Made by a program: the position numbers and the translations under genes | Notes under the pieces: generated by a model | Seen by the model: only the letters and a program-made list of their open reading frames with translations | The model's database searches: none | Told to the model about the DNA's origin: nothing | Assembly: GCA_030831475.1 (NCBI GenBank) | Contig: JAURKY010000008.1 | Location: 174,829-238,828 of the forward strand | Direction: 5' to 3' | Source of the DNA: Burkholderiales bacterium | GTDB lineage: Bacteria; Pseudomonadota; Gammaproteobacteria; Burkholderiales; Methylophilaceae | DNA: 64,000 nt | Shown here: positions 46,651 to 56,046 of the stretch, piece after piece | Numbering within the stretch: the stretch's first letter is position 1 | Layout of the letters: each line of letters begins with the position of its first letter

Positions 46651-48486
46651 TTTTTTATAGATAGTCTCTAGGTGTTTGGTAAATAATTTAGGCTTAAATA
46701 GATTTGATGTTTTTTTGGTTTGATGAATTTTATCTTTGATTAATTTTAATTGTTTTTTATCACCCATTAGGTTAATAATTTTTTCAACATAATCTTCCTC
46801 ATTAAAGGTTATTAAATCCTCGAGGCCAATGGATTTTAAGATACTTCCTGCCACTCTGCTTGGAAAGGTGCTTCCAGATTGCGTCACGATTGGGATCCCG
46901 GCCCATAATGCATCACTTGCTGATGTGTGAGCATTATAGGGAAATGTGTCCAAGAAAATATCAATGATTTGGTGTCTATTAATGTGCTCATCAAAACTTA
47001 CTTTAGGGGCAAACTTGATACGATTTGAATCTAATTGATGATTCGCAGCCACTCGCCATAGATTTTCTTTCGCCTCCTCATTGCAGTCCAATAGCCATAA
47101 ATAGGCATTATCAAATTGTTTAAGAATGGTTAACCATGACGTATACCTCTCAGGGGTGATCTTAATCGTTTGACCAAAGGATGCCAGTATGATGTGATCA
47201 TCCTGAAACCCATAATCTTTTTTTAAAACCTTGTTTAATTGACCACGATCAGCAATATTAGGTTGGTAACAATGAGGTAAATAAATAACTTCCTCTGAAT
47301 AGTATTTTTGATGATCTTTCGGAATAATAAATTGATCAGCCAGCAAATATTGGCAAAGTGAGTTTTGTTTTCTTGATCCGAGCGATCCAGCAAAACCGAG
47401 CCAATTAATGTGAATTTGGGCCGGCTTGAGTGCAGATATCATTGAGCGACTCGATTGAGTGAATCCTGAAAGATCAACAAGAATATCAACACCTTCATCA
47501 TTTATTTTCTTTGCGAGCTCAATATCACTTAAATTTTTTATTTCAATAAAAGGATAACCAAGCCCCTGATAACTTTTTTGCTCATTAGTATTTTCTCGTT
47601 GGCCTGAGTAAAAAAGCTTTATATCAAATGTTTTTAAATCATGGTATTTGAGTACATCGTAAATTAGGAAGTAGAGGGGGTGTAATCTAAAGTCACTTGA
47701 GAGATAACCAATCGTTATTTTTTGATTTGTTGTTTTTTTTCTTTCAAACGAAGGTAGTTGATAGTTTTCACACCAATTGGAACTCACTTGCAGCAAATCT
47801 TGTGGATTCATGTTAGTCATTGATAAAGCTGTAAAGGGTGATATCCGAGTACCCTTAATATCTAATGCATTTTTGATGGCTTCTTGAAGCTCATTTAAAC
47901 CATCCCAATCGCATAGTGATTGTTTAAGGTGTGCTAATTCAACTTTGGTATGAATCATTTTATCGGGGTTAGCATCGATGGCTAAAATATAATGCTCCTT
48001 GGCTTTATTAAACTGACCAAGCTGTCTATAGGTATTGCCAAGATTATTATGAGTATCTGCAGATTTTTGCAATGAGATAGCTTTTTGATAGAGAGGCAAT
48101 GCTTTTTTGTAATCATTCATTGCGTAGAATGCATTGCCACAGTTATATAAAAGATCAGCGTTTTGCGGTTGATAGGCAATAGCCTCTTCAAATGCAGCGA
48201 CCGCTAAATCAAATTTTTTGTAGCTTTGATACTCATTGCCAATTGCATGTAAACAAAAGACCAAGCCTTCCTTAATACCCTCGTTATCAGGAAAATAACG
48301 ATGCGATCGCCTAAAATAACCACAAGCTTCTTCTAACTTATTCTGCATTGCAAGCAGGTTGCCAATTTCAATTTGGATGAAGTAATTTTTGGGGTTGACC
48401 TGAAAAGCTTTTTTATACTCCTCAATGGCCTCATCTAAATTACCTGCCGATTCTAATTCTTTCGCTTTATTAATATGGTCAACCAA
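46636..48486 (-). CDS. TPR / O-GlcNAc-transferase-like (SPINDLY) glycosyltransferase
   Basis: 616 aa: N-terminal tetratricopeptide array (roughly five repeats, residues 1-185, for example AVAAFEEAIAYQPQNADLLYNCGNAFY), then a GT41-type catalytic region (about 250-610) with IGYLSSDFRLHPLYFLI, DILVDLSGFT, INWLGFAGSLGS and DIFLDTFPYNAHTSASDALWAGIPIVT. Bacterial members are thought to attach sugar to protein Ser/Thr, but the target is unknown. Start is TTG, overlapping the CFA-synthase stop by 8 bp. Last gene of the lipid-modification run, an unusual setting. Confidence 0.85.
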   Translation of the reverse strand: MVDHINKAKELESAGNLDEAIEEYKKAFQVNPKNYFIQIEIGNLLAMQNKLEEACGYFRRSHRYFPDNEGIKEGLVFCLHAIGNEYQSYKKFDLAVAAFEEAIAYQPQNADLLYNCGNAFYAMNDYKKALPLYQKAISLQKSADTHNNLGNTYRQLGQFNKAKEHYILAIDANPDKMIHTKVELAHLKQSLCDWDGLNELQEAIKNALDIKGTRISPFTALSMTNMNPQDLLQVSSNWCENYQLPSFERKKTTNQKITIGYLSSDFRLHPLYFLIYDVLKYHDLKTFDIKLFYSGQRENTNEQKSYQGLGYPFIEIKNLSDIELAKKINDEGVDILVDLSGFTQSSRSMISALKPAQIHINWLGFAGSLGSRKQNSLCQYLLADQFIIPKDHQKYYSEEVIYLPHCYQPNIADRGQLNKVLKKDYGFQDDHIILASFGQTIKITPERYTSWLTILKQFDNAYLWLLDCNEEAKENLWRVAANHQLDSNRIKFAPKVSFDEHINRHQIIDIFLDTFPYNAHTSASDALWAGIPIVTQSGSTFPSRVAGSILKSIGLEDLITFNEEDYVEKIINLMGDKKQLKLIKDKIHQTKKTSNLFKPKLFTKHLETIYKKLLSS

Positions 48487-49696
48487 TCTTATTTGCCCTG
48501 TAGTTTGGTTTTACAAAATGGATATGTAGATCATTGATGGCACGTTCTTTAAATCCTCCCTCACAATAGCAAAGGTAAAAAATCCACATTCTAATAAATT
48601 GCTCATCAAAACCTAATCGCTTAATTGGTATGATATTTTTCTTAAAATTTTCACGCCAATGTTTCAGGGTCTTTGCATAATCCATAGTTATATCTGTGAT
48701 ATTTACAACGTTCATATCTGTCTCATTATGAATCGTTTCTTGAATAATTTGCAGTGACGGTATGCAACTTCCTGGAAAAATATACTTTTGAATAAAGTCG
48801 ACTGAATTGAGGGCTTGTTCGTATCGTTGATCTTTGATGGTAATTGCTTGAATCAGTGCTTCACCATCATTCTTTAAAAGTCGCGCGATTGTCTTAAAGT
48901 AGCTTTTATAAAAATGATGCCCGACTGCCTCGATCATTTCAATGGAGACAAGTTTATTAAATTGACCTTTTAATTGACGGTAATCTTTCTTTAGCAGCGA
49001 AACTCTATGATCTAATTTTTCTTGCTTGATGAGATTCTTAACATAGTTGTATTGTTGGTTAGAGATTGTGGTTGTTGTCACTTTGCAGCCATAATTTTTG
49101 GCTGCATAAACAGCAAAGCCACCCCAGCCAGTCCCAATCTCCACCACATGATCTTTTTTTGTTAATTTAAGCCGATCGCAGATCGTTTTAAGCTTTAGTT
49201 TTGCTGCCTCATTGAGAGTCTTTGCTTGCTTAGAATAGACAGCCGATGAGTACATCATCAACGGGTCAAGAAAATACGCAAAAAATTCATTGGATAAATC
49301 ATAATGGTGGGCAATATTTTTCTTGCTTCCATATAAGGTATTTTTGTTTAACCAATGAATAAGCCTAAAGAAGGGCCTCAAGATAAAGTTGAAAATACCT
49401 TCCATGCCATCCATCACATTCGAATTTACAGACATCAATCTAATCACATCGGTTAGATTTTTAGATGTCCATGTTCCTTGAATATAAGATTCTGCCGAAC
49501 CAATGGAGCCTCCAAATAATAATTCTGAGTAAAAAGCTATATTTTTAATTTTTATCTCGGCTGTAATCTGATCTTTTTTACCAAAGATATATTTCTTGTT
49601 TGGTTCGATTAAAATAAGTTGACCATGACGGAGTTTGGTTAAATGTCTATGAATAATTTTTTTAGATAGCTGATGGATTGATGTATTTAATATCAT
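48479..49696 (-). CDS. cfa: cyclopropane-fatty-acyl-phospholipid synthase family methyltransferase (copy 1)
   Basis: Adds a carbon from SAM to cis double bonds of membrane phospholipid acyl chains. 405 aa, like E. coli Cfa (382). N-terminal lipid-binding region with FGGSIGSAESYIQG (61-74), substrate motif HYDLSN (131-136), SAM loop EIGTGWGG (186-193), VSIEMIEAVGHHF and a C-terminal GGF segment. Start overlaps the DUF1365 stop as ATGA. A second, divergent relative lies at the other end of the same operon. Confidence 0.92.
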   Translation of the reverse strand: MILNTSIHQLSKKIIHRHLTKLRHGQLILIEPNKKYIFGKKDQITAEIKIKNIAFYSELLFGGSIGSAESYIQGTWTSKNLTDVIRLMSVNSNVMDGMEGIFNFILRPFFRLIHWLNKNTLYGSKKNIAHHYDLSNEFFAYFLDPLMMYSSAVYSKQAKTLNEAAKLKLKTICDRLKLTKKDHVVEIGTGWGGFAVYAAKNYGCKVTTTTISNQQYNYVKNLIKQEKLDHRVSLLKKDYRQLKGQFNKLVSIEMIEAVGHHFYKSYFKTIARLLKNDGEALIQAITIKDQRYEQALNSVDFIQKYIFPGSCIPSLQIIQETIHNETDMNVVNITDITMDYAKTLKHWRENFKKNIIPIKRLGFDEQFIRMWIFYLCYCEGGFKERAINDLHIHFVKPNYRANKIG

Positions 49697-50424
49697 GGGT
49701 GCGGATAAAATGTTACACGCTTTATAAAGAGCATAAAGGCATTCCAGTAAATTAAAAAAATTGCTTTAAACGACATGGGAAACGTTAGAAAAAGAATTTT
49801 ATTCAACTCCCATGAATTCCAGGCTCTTTTTTTTAGCTTCAGGGTTGCGTTAAACATTAAATCATCCTTTTCAAAGTTATCCATGGATACATAAAGAAAA
49901 TCTTTTGGCTCAGTAAAAATCCAATTGTATCTAATGTCCATGGGCATGAAAGGGGAGACATGAAATTGTTTGTTGAATTCAATCCCTTTAGAGTGAATCT
50001 TTTTATTTCGGCAATCATGGACGTAGGCATGTCGCTCGTTCCATGGTGTGTTTGTGATATGAGAGACAATCGCGGTAAGTTTATTTTTACTGTTATAGCA
50101 ATAGTAAAAGCTAACGGGATTAAAACAAAAGCCAAACAAGCGAATCGTTGTTAAGAGAAATATTTTACCGCTTAATTTAATTGATAAATTTTTCTCAACA
50201 AGTTTCTTAATAGAATATTCAATTGACTCATTATCTGGTCCATAGTAATCTTTTCGATAAAATGAAGCTAAATTAGGCCGATTTAAACTCCAGAAAAAAA
50301 GTTTTGAAAAAGCATTATTTATTTCTGATAAATCAATAAATAGCATACTGACATCATATTTGAACTGATGTTTTTTAGGCTTTATTCGGTGGTGGCTTAA
50401 GGTACCTTTGTAAATCGAATGCAT
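49693..50424 (-). CDS. DUF1365 protein
   Basis: 243 aa DUF1365 member of unknown biochemical function, almost always found between a flavin amine-oxidase-like gene and a CFA-synthase-like gene, as here. Typical N-terminus MHSIYKGTLSHHRIKPKKHQF (H/R-rich) and the conserved FCFNPVSFYYCY and HVSPFM segments. A C-terminal hydrophobic stretch suggests membrane contact. Coupled to CFA copy 1. Confidence 0.88.
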   Translation of the reverse strand: MHSIYKGTLSHHRIKPKKHQFKYDVSMLFIDLSEINNAFSKLFFWSLNRPNLASFYRKDYYGPDNESIEYSIKKLVEKNLSIKLSGKIFLLTTIRLFGFCFNPVSFYYCYNSKNKLTAIVSHITNTPWNERHAYVHDCRNKKIHSKGIEFNKQFHVSPFMPMDIRYNWIFTEPKDFLYVSMDNFEKDDLMFNATLKLKKRAWNSWELNKILFLTFPMSFKAIFLIYWNAFMLFIKRVTFYPHP

Positions 50425-50425
50425 A

Positions 50426-51667
50426 TTAGCTTACTAAACTATTAAATAAATCTAGGGCCTCATAGGCGCTTTTAACACCATCCTCATGGAAGCCGTTATG
50501 CCAATAAGCGCCAACGAAAAATGAACGATTTTTTCCATTAATTAATTTTTTCTGAGCCTGTGCTTTTTGTGATTGAATTGAAAAGTAGGGATGACTGTAA
50601 TTAAATTTTTTTAAGATTTTAGTTTGATTAATGAGATGGCCCGAATTTAGACTTACTAGCAACGGTGTTTTTAATGGAAGGCTTTGTAAGATATTCATGT
50701 TGTATGTAAGGTAAATAGGTTCATCAACATCGTTATCAATATTATAGTTCCAGGCCGCCCATGCTCTTTTTGATTTCGGTAATACGTTTTCATCTGTATG
50801 CAGAGTAATTTCATTTTGGGTAAAGGGTATTGCGCCTAAAATATTTTTTTCTATTTGAGTTGGATTAGCCATCAGTTTGAGAGCTTCATCGCTGTGGCAT
50901 GCAAAAAAAACATAATCATAGGTTTCATTGCCGTGATTGCTCTTTACCTCCACCTTATCTTTTTTTCTATGAATAGCCTTAATTTGGCTATTTGTTCTAA
51001 TTTTATCTTTAAATTTTTCGGTCAGCTTTGCAACATAATTTTTACTACCCCCCTTGATGGTAAGCCACTGAGGTCGTTCATTGATAGATAACATTCCATG
51101 ATTCTCAAAGAATTGGATAAAAAAATGAGCTGGAAAATTCATAATGGCATTAATGTCTGATGACCATATCGCTGAACCCATCGGAAAAATATAGTTTTGT
51201 TGAAAATAGCTTGATAGACCTAATTGGTTCAGCAATTCATGCATGGTTAAGTTTTCTGTTTGATTAAGTATTTTTTTGGCATGCTTGTTAAATTTAAAAA
51301 TTTCATAAATCATCATAAGAAAACGAGGGTTGAGTAGATTTTTTCTTTGGGCAAACAAACCATTTAAATTAGTACCGTTGTATTCAAAATTATTTTTCTT
51401 TGAATGCACGCTAAAACTCATATGACTGTTAATGTAATCAACATTCAAATCATCTAGCAACCTTGTAAATAGTGGGTAGGTTTTTTTGTTAAATACAATA
51501 AAACCTGTATCAACACTCACGATCTTATTTTCAATGCTGACTTCGTGTGTGTGTGAGTGACCACCGATTCTGTCTTCTTTTTCAAATAAGGTTATTTCAT
51601 GCGTATCGCAAAGCAGGTACGCGGTCGTATTTCCCGCAATTCCGGATCCAATGATTGCTACTTTCAT
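50426..51667 (-). CDS. FAD-dependent amine-oxidase-like oxidoreductase
   Basis: 413 aa flavoprotein with N-terminal dinucleotide loop GSGIAG (7-12), LFEKEDRIGGHSHT (28-41), FIVFNKKTYP and a C-terminal FFVGAYWHNGFHEDG segment of the NAD(P)-binding/Amino_oxidase group. Relatives next to DUF1365 and CFA-like genes are implicated in desaturation or oxidation of methylated fatty acids in other proteobacteria; a lipid substrate is inference here. Six bp after the desaturase gene. Confidence 0.85.
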   Translation of the reverse strand: MKVAIIGSGIAGNTTAYLLCDTHEITLFEKEDRIGGHSHTHEVSIENKIVSVDTGFIVFNKKTYPLFTRLLDDLNVDYINSHMSFSVHSKKNNFEYNGTNLNGLFAQRKNLLNPRFLMMIYEIFKFNKHAKKILNQTENLTMHELLNQLGLSSYFQQNYIFPMGSAIWSSDINAIMNFPAHFFIQFFENHGMLSINERPQWLTIKGGSKNYVAKLTEKFKDKIRTNSQIKAIHRKKDKVEVKSNHGNETYDYVFFACHSDEALKLMANPTQIEKNILGAIPFTQNEITLHTDENVLPKSKRAWAAWNYNIDNDVDEPIYLTYNMNILQSLPLKTPLLVSLNSGHLINQTKILKKFNYSHPYFSIQSQKAQAQKKLINGKNRSFFVGAYWHNGFHEDGVKSAYEALDLFNSLVS

Positions 51668-51673
51668 AAATGA

Positions 51674-52600
51674 TTAGGCTTTATTTGATTCACGAACTGT
51701 AGGAGATACAGTCCTGAGATCCCAAATAAGGCCAATATACGACATGAGTTTGAGGATATAGTATGTGATATCAATTTCCCACCAGTAGAATCCTTGACGT
51801 GCGGAGCCAGGGTAATGATGATGATTGTTATGCCAACCTTCGCCAAAGGTAAGCAAAGCCAAGATAAAATTATTTTTACTTCCATCCTTGGTTTTGTAGC
51901 GTCTTTTACCCCAAAGGTGCGATGCAGAATTAATTAAGAAGGTTGAGTGATATAAAATGACGGTAGAGAGCACAAAACCCCAGCTAACAAGTTGCCAACC
52001 GCTGGTTGCAAGCTCTGGATAGAAGTTGCCTAATAGCTCACCCATGATAAACAATCCAACACAAAAAATGATTGGCACAATAAGGTCGAAACGATCTATG
52101 AGTTTTAATTCGGGAAATCTTGCAAGCTCTTTGACCCATTTAATTTCAGTAAGAAAATTTTCCTTCGTTAGGAACCAGCCTGTATGGCTCCAAAAAAAGG
52201 ATTTGGTCATAGGGGAGTGATGATCATGCTCGGTGTCTGAATGAACATGATGTTTTCTATGATGTGCAGCCCACCATAGAGGGCCTCTTTGTACAGCAGA
52301 TGCTCCAAGAACCGCAAAAATAAATTGCATTGGTCTTGAGGTTCTAAAAGATTTGTGGGAAAAATAGCGATGGTAAAAGCCGGTAATGGCAAACATTCGC
52401 AGCGCATAAAGAATAATAAAAACAATCAGCGCGGTATGACTGTAGCCGACAAAAAATAAAGAGATAATCGCGATGTGAAGGCCTATGTATGGAATCACTC
52501 TGAGCCAATCAATGTCTTGAGTATTTATTTTTTTGCTTTGGTACTCCCTTTCTTTTATTCGATTATCAAACCAGCTAAAAAAGAAATTGAGTAGCTTCAC
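51674..52600 (-). CDS. membrane fatty-acid desaturase (delta-9 type)
   Basis: Introduces a cis double bond in acyl chains at a di-iron centre in the membrane. 308 aa, four TM helices, and all three histidine boxes: HRYFSH (77-82), HRKHH (114-118) and HNNHH (257-261). This is the acyl-CoA/acyl-lipid Ole1/DesC type. Start codon is GTG (GTGA overlap with the lipocalin stop). Its unsaturated product would be the substrate of the two CFA-type enzymes in the operon. Confidence 0.93.
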   Translation of the reverse strand: MKLLNFFFSWFDNRIKEREYQSKKINTQDIDWLRVIPYIGLHIAIISLFFVGYSHTALIVFIILYALRMFAITGFYHRYFSHKSFRTSRPMQFIFAVLGASAVQRGPLWWAAHHRKHHVHSDTEHDHHSPMTKSFFWSHTGWFLTKENFLTEIKWVKELARFPELKLIDRFDLIVPIIFCVGLFIMGELLGNFYPELATSGWQLVSWGFVLSTVILYHSTFLINSASHLWGKRRYKTKDGSKNNFILALLTFGEGWHNNHHHYPGSARQGFYWWEIDITYYILKLMSYIGLIWDLRTVSPTVRESNKA

Positions 52601-53115
52601 TGTTGCGGCACCAGTCTTAAATTGTCTGTGTTGTAACCCATGGCCTTGATCATTTCAGTAAATTTCACAATATCCTCATGGGGTAATTCTTTATTTCTTG
52701 ACATAAGCCAAACATAATCTAGTGCATCTCTTGCAACTATGGTATGTGAGTAGTTTTTATCCAAATAGCTAATTTTGTACTGAGCTTTGATTGGCCATAC
52801 AAATTGCATGCCCCATTCAGCATTATTGGTGCCCTCGACAATAAATCCTTTAGGATTATATTGTTTTTTTGGACCATCGAAGGAGCCTTCATTGAAAGTG
52901 AAGGTGGTAGCAATGGTTCCATCCTTATTCTTCTTATAAGATTCAATGGCGTTATAGGCATTTTTTTCAATAAAGGCAGGGATGTGTGCAATAACGTACC
53001 AATCACCCATAAATGCATCAATATCAACATGACTTACTATCGGTACCTTGGTTTCATTCATTGAGCAACCCGTAAAAAAAAAAGTAAAAATTAAAATCTT
53101 AATAAAATCAATCAT
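52597..53115 (-). CDS. blc: outer-membrane lipocalin (Blc)
   Basis: 172 aa bacterial lipocalin: lipoprotein signal with lipobox FTGC (14-17), GDWY (37-40, the GxWY signature), VPQQ end. Binds fatty acids or lysophospholipids and is thought to serve membrane repair. It starts the downstream half of the operon: an 86-bp AT-rich gap separates it from the DUF1295 gene and probably contains a promoter. Tightly coupled to the desaturase. Confidence 0.92.
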   Translation of the reverse strand: MIDFIKILIFTFFFTGCSMNETKVPIVSHVDIDAFMGDWYVIAHIPAFIEKNAYNAIESYKKNKDGTIATTFTFNEGSFDGPKKQYNPKGFIVEGTNNAEWGMQFVWPIKAQYKISYLDKNYSHTIVARDALDYVWLMSRNKELPHEDIVKFTEMIKAMGYNTDNLRLVPQQ

Positions 53116-53201
53116 TTATTTAATAATCTAAATGTAAAATATATGTATAAAAACTAAGTTTTTTAAAAAAAATTTTCAACTTAAATTTATCCTAACACAA
53201 T

Positions 53202-53963
53202 TTATTTCTTTGGTGGCCATGGTATGAATTTGGAGGTTTTATTAATGTAATCTTTATAACCAACCCTTCTAGAAATAATGGTAGATTCCATCAAGTCTGC
53301 CCCTGAGAATTTAACTAAAAGGTAGGTCATGATGAGTGGCGATATGACGGTGTACCATAACCCTGAGGGTATAGAGACGATGTAAAATCCCCACCAAATT
53401 AAACATTCACCAAAATAATTCGGGTGACGACTATATTTCCAAAACCCATGATTCATAACAGCCCGTTTAGCATCTTTTTTTAAAAATTGCCTTAGCTGGT
53501 AATCACTGACAGCCTCAATTAAAAAACCAACCATAAACAATCCAAGACCAATTTTTGTGAAAACGTTATATTCAAATACCTTAAAGGTTGCAATGATAGG
53601 TAGGCTGATAACCAGGGCTAATGCACCTTGGAATAAAAATATGATGTAAAAGCTTTTATACCTAAATCCAGGTTCATTATTAAGTCGTATGGCTTGATAA
53701 CGACTGTCCTCACCTTTATTCCAATTTCTAATGGTTAAATACCCACTCAATCGTATTGACCAGATCAGAACAGCTAAGCTGAGTGCTTGCTGTGGATAAG
53801 ATACAGGTGCAAAGGTGCAAAAGAGAGTAGCGGTCGTGATAAGAAAGAAAAGGCTCCACATACTATCAACGTGGGTAACTCGATTCGAATACAGACTATA
53901 AATCCAACCTAAAAAAGCAAATATTAAGATGTTAATCGTTACGGGTATATACAAATCAATCAT
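53202..53963 (-). CDS. DUF1295 membrane protein (steroid 5-alpha-reductase-like)
   Basis: 253 aa with about six TM helices and the SRHPNYFGE motif (NADPH-binding C-terminal segment shared with steroid reductases and isoprenylcysteine methyltransferases). Probably reduces a lipid double bond with NADPH, which is inference. Start overlaps the DUF2878 stop (ATGA). Confidence 0.87.
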   Translation of the reverse strand: MIDLYIPVTINILIFAFLGWIYSLYSNRVTHVDSMWSLFFLITTATLFCTFAPVSYPQQALSLAVLIWSIRLSGYLTIRNWNKGEDSRYQAIRLNNEPGFRYKSFYIIFLFQGALALVISLPIIATFKVFEYNVFTKIGLGLFMVGFLIEAVSDYQLRQFLKKDAKRAVMNHGFWKYSRHPNYFGECLIWWGFYIVSIPSGLWYTVISPLIMTYLLVKFSGADLMESTIISRRVGYKDYINKTSKFIPWPPKK

Positions 53964-54460
53964 GTACGCTCCGAATACTTCATTAAAAGAGGGGTGATCA
54001 TAGCCCAGCTTATAGCTAAAATAACAAGAGTGAGGTCAGATGTGATCTCAACAGCCCCTAATTTTTCACCCGCAACGTAGGCTAAAGGCCCGCCAAGAGC
54101 ACCAAATAAAAAAGATAAAACATACCTTCTCTTTAGCCAACTTAGGCTGTGGTTTAGGGTCATCGCAAAGAGTAGCCACATAACAATAATCCATAAAGGT
54201 GTTAAAGGAAAAGGCCAGCCTGGATTAAAGTAAATAATGAAGTTAAAAAATTGCATCAAACCATCAAAAATAAAGCCAATGACAGCAGTAAAAGCGTAAA
54301 GTTTAAATTCAGGCCGATCAGCTTTGGTAAGTTTTATGTGGATGATTAAAATAATTAATGCTGAGAAGATACCGGGATAAACATAACCATGGGCGGCCCC
54401 TAATATCGCAGCAAACCATCCGATTTGAAACAAGCTAAAATTGATGATGTTCGCTTTCAT
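53960..54460 (-). CDS. DUF2878 membrane protein
   Basis: 166 aa from ATG at 54460, about five TM helices, with NFSLFQIGWFAAILGAAHG near the N-terminus and a GGPLAYVAGEKLGA segment, typical of DUF2878. Function unknown; family members sit beside CFA-like methyltransferase genes. Starts inside the CFA copy 2 stop (ATGA overlap), so I reject the longer frame. Confidence 0.82.
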   Translation of the reverse strand: MKANIINFSLFQIGWFAAILGAAHGYVYPGIFSALIILIIHIKLTKADRPEFKLYAFTAVIGFIFDGLMQFFNFIIYFNPGWPFPLTPLWIIVMWLLFAMTLNHSLSWLKRRYVLSFLFGALGGPLAYVAGEKLGAVEITSDLTLVILAISWAMITPLLMKYSERT

Positions 54461-55488
54461 TTGGTAAAGGTATAGTGACCTACCAGCCACTCATCTCCAT
54501 CATTAAAGCCCCAAAGCTCAGCGCATGCCATAAAAAAGATTCGCCAACGCTGAAGCCATAACTTGGCAGAATTCTTGCCATAGATTTTTGTAAGTACTTC
54601 TAAAGATTGTTGCTTGTTAGCATCTAGATTGTTAAGCCATGCATTCGCTGTTTTTTCATAATGACGACCAGGCCATACCCATTGATCCTTGAGCTTAATT
54701 GAATCTTGAAAATGATGAGGTAAGTCTAGGCTTGGCATCATACCGCCCGAGAAAAAATATTGACTCATCCAGTCATCCTCATCAATCACTTCAAATAGGT
54801 AAGGTTGCGATTTATGGACAAAGATATGCATAAAAAATAACCCTGTCGGCTTTAACCATGTGGCTATGAGATTAAATAACTTTCGATGGTTTCGCATATG
54901 CTCAATCATTTCAACCGACACAATTCGGTCGAATTGTTGATCTAATCTTAAATGATTCATATCACAAGTAATGATTGTGATATTGGTTAAGCCTCTATCA
55001 TTAGCTTGGTCTAGAATGTATTTCCTTTGAGAAGCAGAGTTGGACACAGCTGTAATATGTGAATTAGGATAATGTTGAGCCATCCATAGTGTGAGAGACC
55101 CCCAACCACATCCAAGCTCTAAGATGGTCAATCCATCTTGAATGTCTGCCCTTGAGCACGTTATTTCAAGTGCTTCTTTTTCAGCATGATTTAAATCAGT
55201 GGTATCGCTATCCCAAAAGCATGAGCTGTATTTCTTATGCAGTCCTAGACATAGATCATAAAAATCACTGGTAATTTCATAGTGTTGTTGATTAGCCAGT
55301 TCCGGCACCTCAGCAATCTTAGCTTGATCCATCATCTCAATAAATTTAATCTTATTTTGTTTGTTGGTTTCTTGATTTGGATCGATCAGCGATGTGAGTC
55401 TTTTCCTTAGAAGATGTCGGATGCCAAACCTTAAAAGAAAATCAGGTAAAAGGTTTTTTTCTGCTAACTGAATTAAAAAATTGATCAT
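54457..55488 (-). CDS. cyclopropane-synthase-like SAM methyltransferase (copy 2)
   Basis: 343 aa, shorter and more divergent than copy 1: no FGGSxGxAE N-terminal segment, but QQHYEI (67-72), SAM loop LELGCGWGS (123-131), VSVEMIEHMRNH and a FFSGGMMPSLD segment. This is the type found in lipid-methylation clusters, where relatives methylate unsaturated acyl chains. First gene of the run; upstream is a 93-bp divergent gap. The target is inferred from family and neighbours. Confidence 0.85.
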   Translation of the reverse strand: MINFLIQLAEKNLLPDFLLRFGIRHLLRKRLTSLIDPNQETNKQNKIKFIEMMDQAKIAEVPELANQQHYEITSDFYDLCLGLHKKYSSCFWDSDTTDLNHAEKEALEITCSRADIQDGLTILELGCGWGSLTLWMAQHYPNSHITAVSNSASQRKYILDQANDRGLTNITIITCDMNHLRLDQQFDRIVSVEMIEHMRNHRKLFNLIATWLKPTGLFFMHIFVHKSQPYLFEVIDEDDWMSQYFFSGGMMPSLDLPHHFQDSIKLKDQWVWPGRHYEKTANAWLNNLDANKQQSLEVLTKIYGKNSAKLWLQRWRIFFMACAELWGFNDGDEWLVGHYTFTK

Positions 55489-55581
55489 GAGTAAATATCT
55501 TTTATAGTCATTATAGAAAATAAAAGGGCGACATAGTTCTTATGATTTACTTTAAAATGCTTTTTTTTTATTTTTTTAAAT

Positions 55582-55923
55582 ATGCTGAAATACATCATCC
55601 TAATTTTATTCGTTCCAAATTGTATATTAGCTGAAACATGGCGGTGTGAGATATCTTTAAGCAATAATGGTCGTGGCAATATCAACGAGCAAAAAATTTA
55701 CACAAAGCATCATAATTATTACCTTAAATCATCACAGTTTGGAGATAAAAAATTACAAACCCTCGAGGATAATGATGAGGTAGTTATTATTAGTTCAGAA
55801 TCTACAAATGTTACTTTATCAGTCACTCTTGATAAAAGACATAAGACTTTTATTGAAAAAGAGATAGATAAAAGTGGGCTTGAAATAAATAAGGTGGAGG
55901 GCATTTGTAATGTCTCTCAATAA
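55582..55923 (+). CDS. small secreted protein of unknown function
   Basis: 113 aa; signal peptide MLKYIILILFVPNCILAE then a beta-rich, Ser/Thr/Asn/Lys-rich body with one Cys just after the signal (WRCEIS) and one near the C-terminus (EGICNVSQ), spaced for a disulfide. No Shine-Dalgarno. Size and the N-terminal-Cys/C-terminal EGxC pattern resemble the protein encoded at 61350-61727. I do not recognise a family. Confidence 0.6.
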   Translation: MLKYIILILFVPNCILAETWRCEISLSNNGRGNINEQKIYTKHHNYYLKSSQFGDKKLQTLEDNDEVVIISSESTNVTLSVTLDKRHKTFIEKEIDKSGLEINKVEGICNVSQ

Positions 55924-56046
55924 CTATGGCTTTATTTAAATTGACCAAATCTTGTTGAATCTCATTTATTCCTATATATTGTTCTTATTGACTGTCCTTA
56001 TTAATATAACCCATTGTTAATAGCAGTTAATTACTTAATGTAAACC

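Noticed and set aside
55485-55685. 66-aa minus-strand frame upstream of the CFA-like gene
   Set aside because: It has no start context or recognisable sequence and is antisense to the small secreted-protein gene; likely chance.
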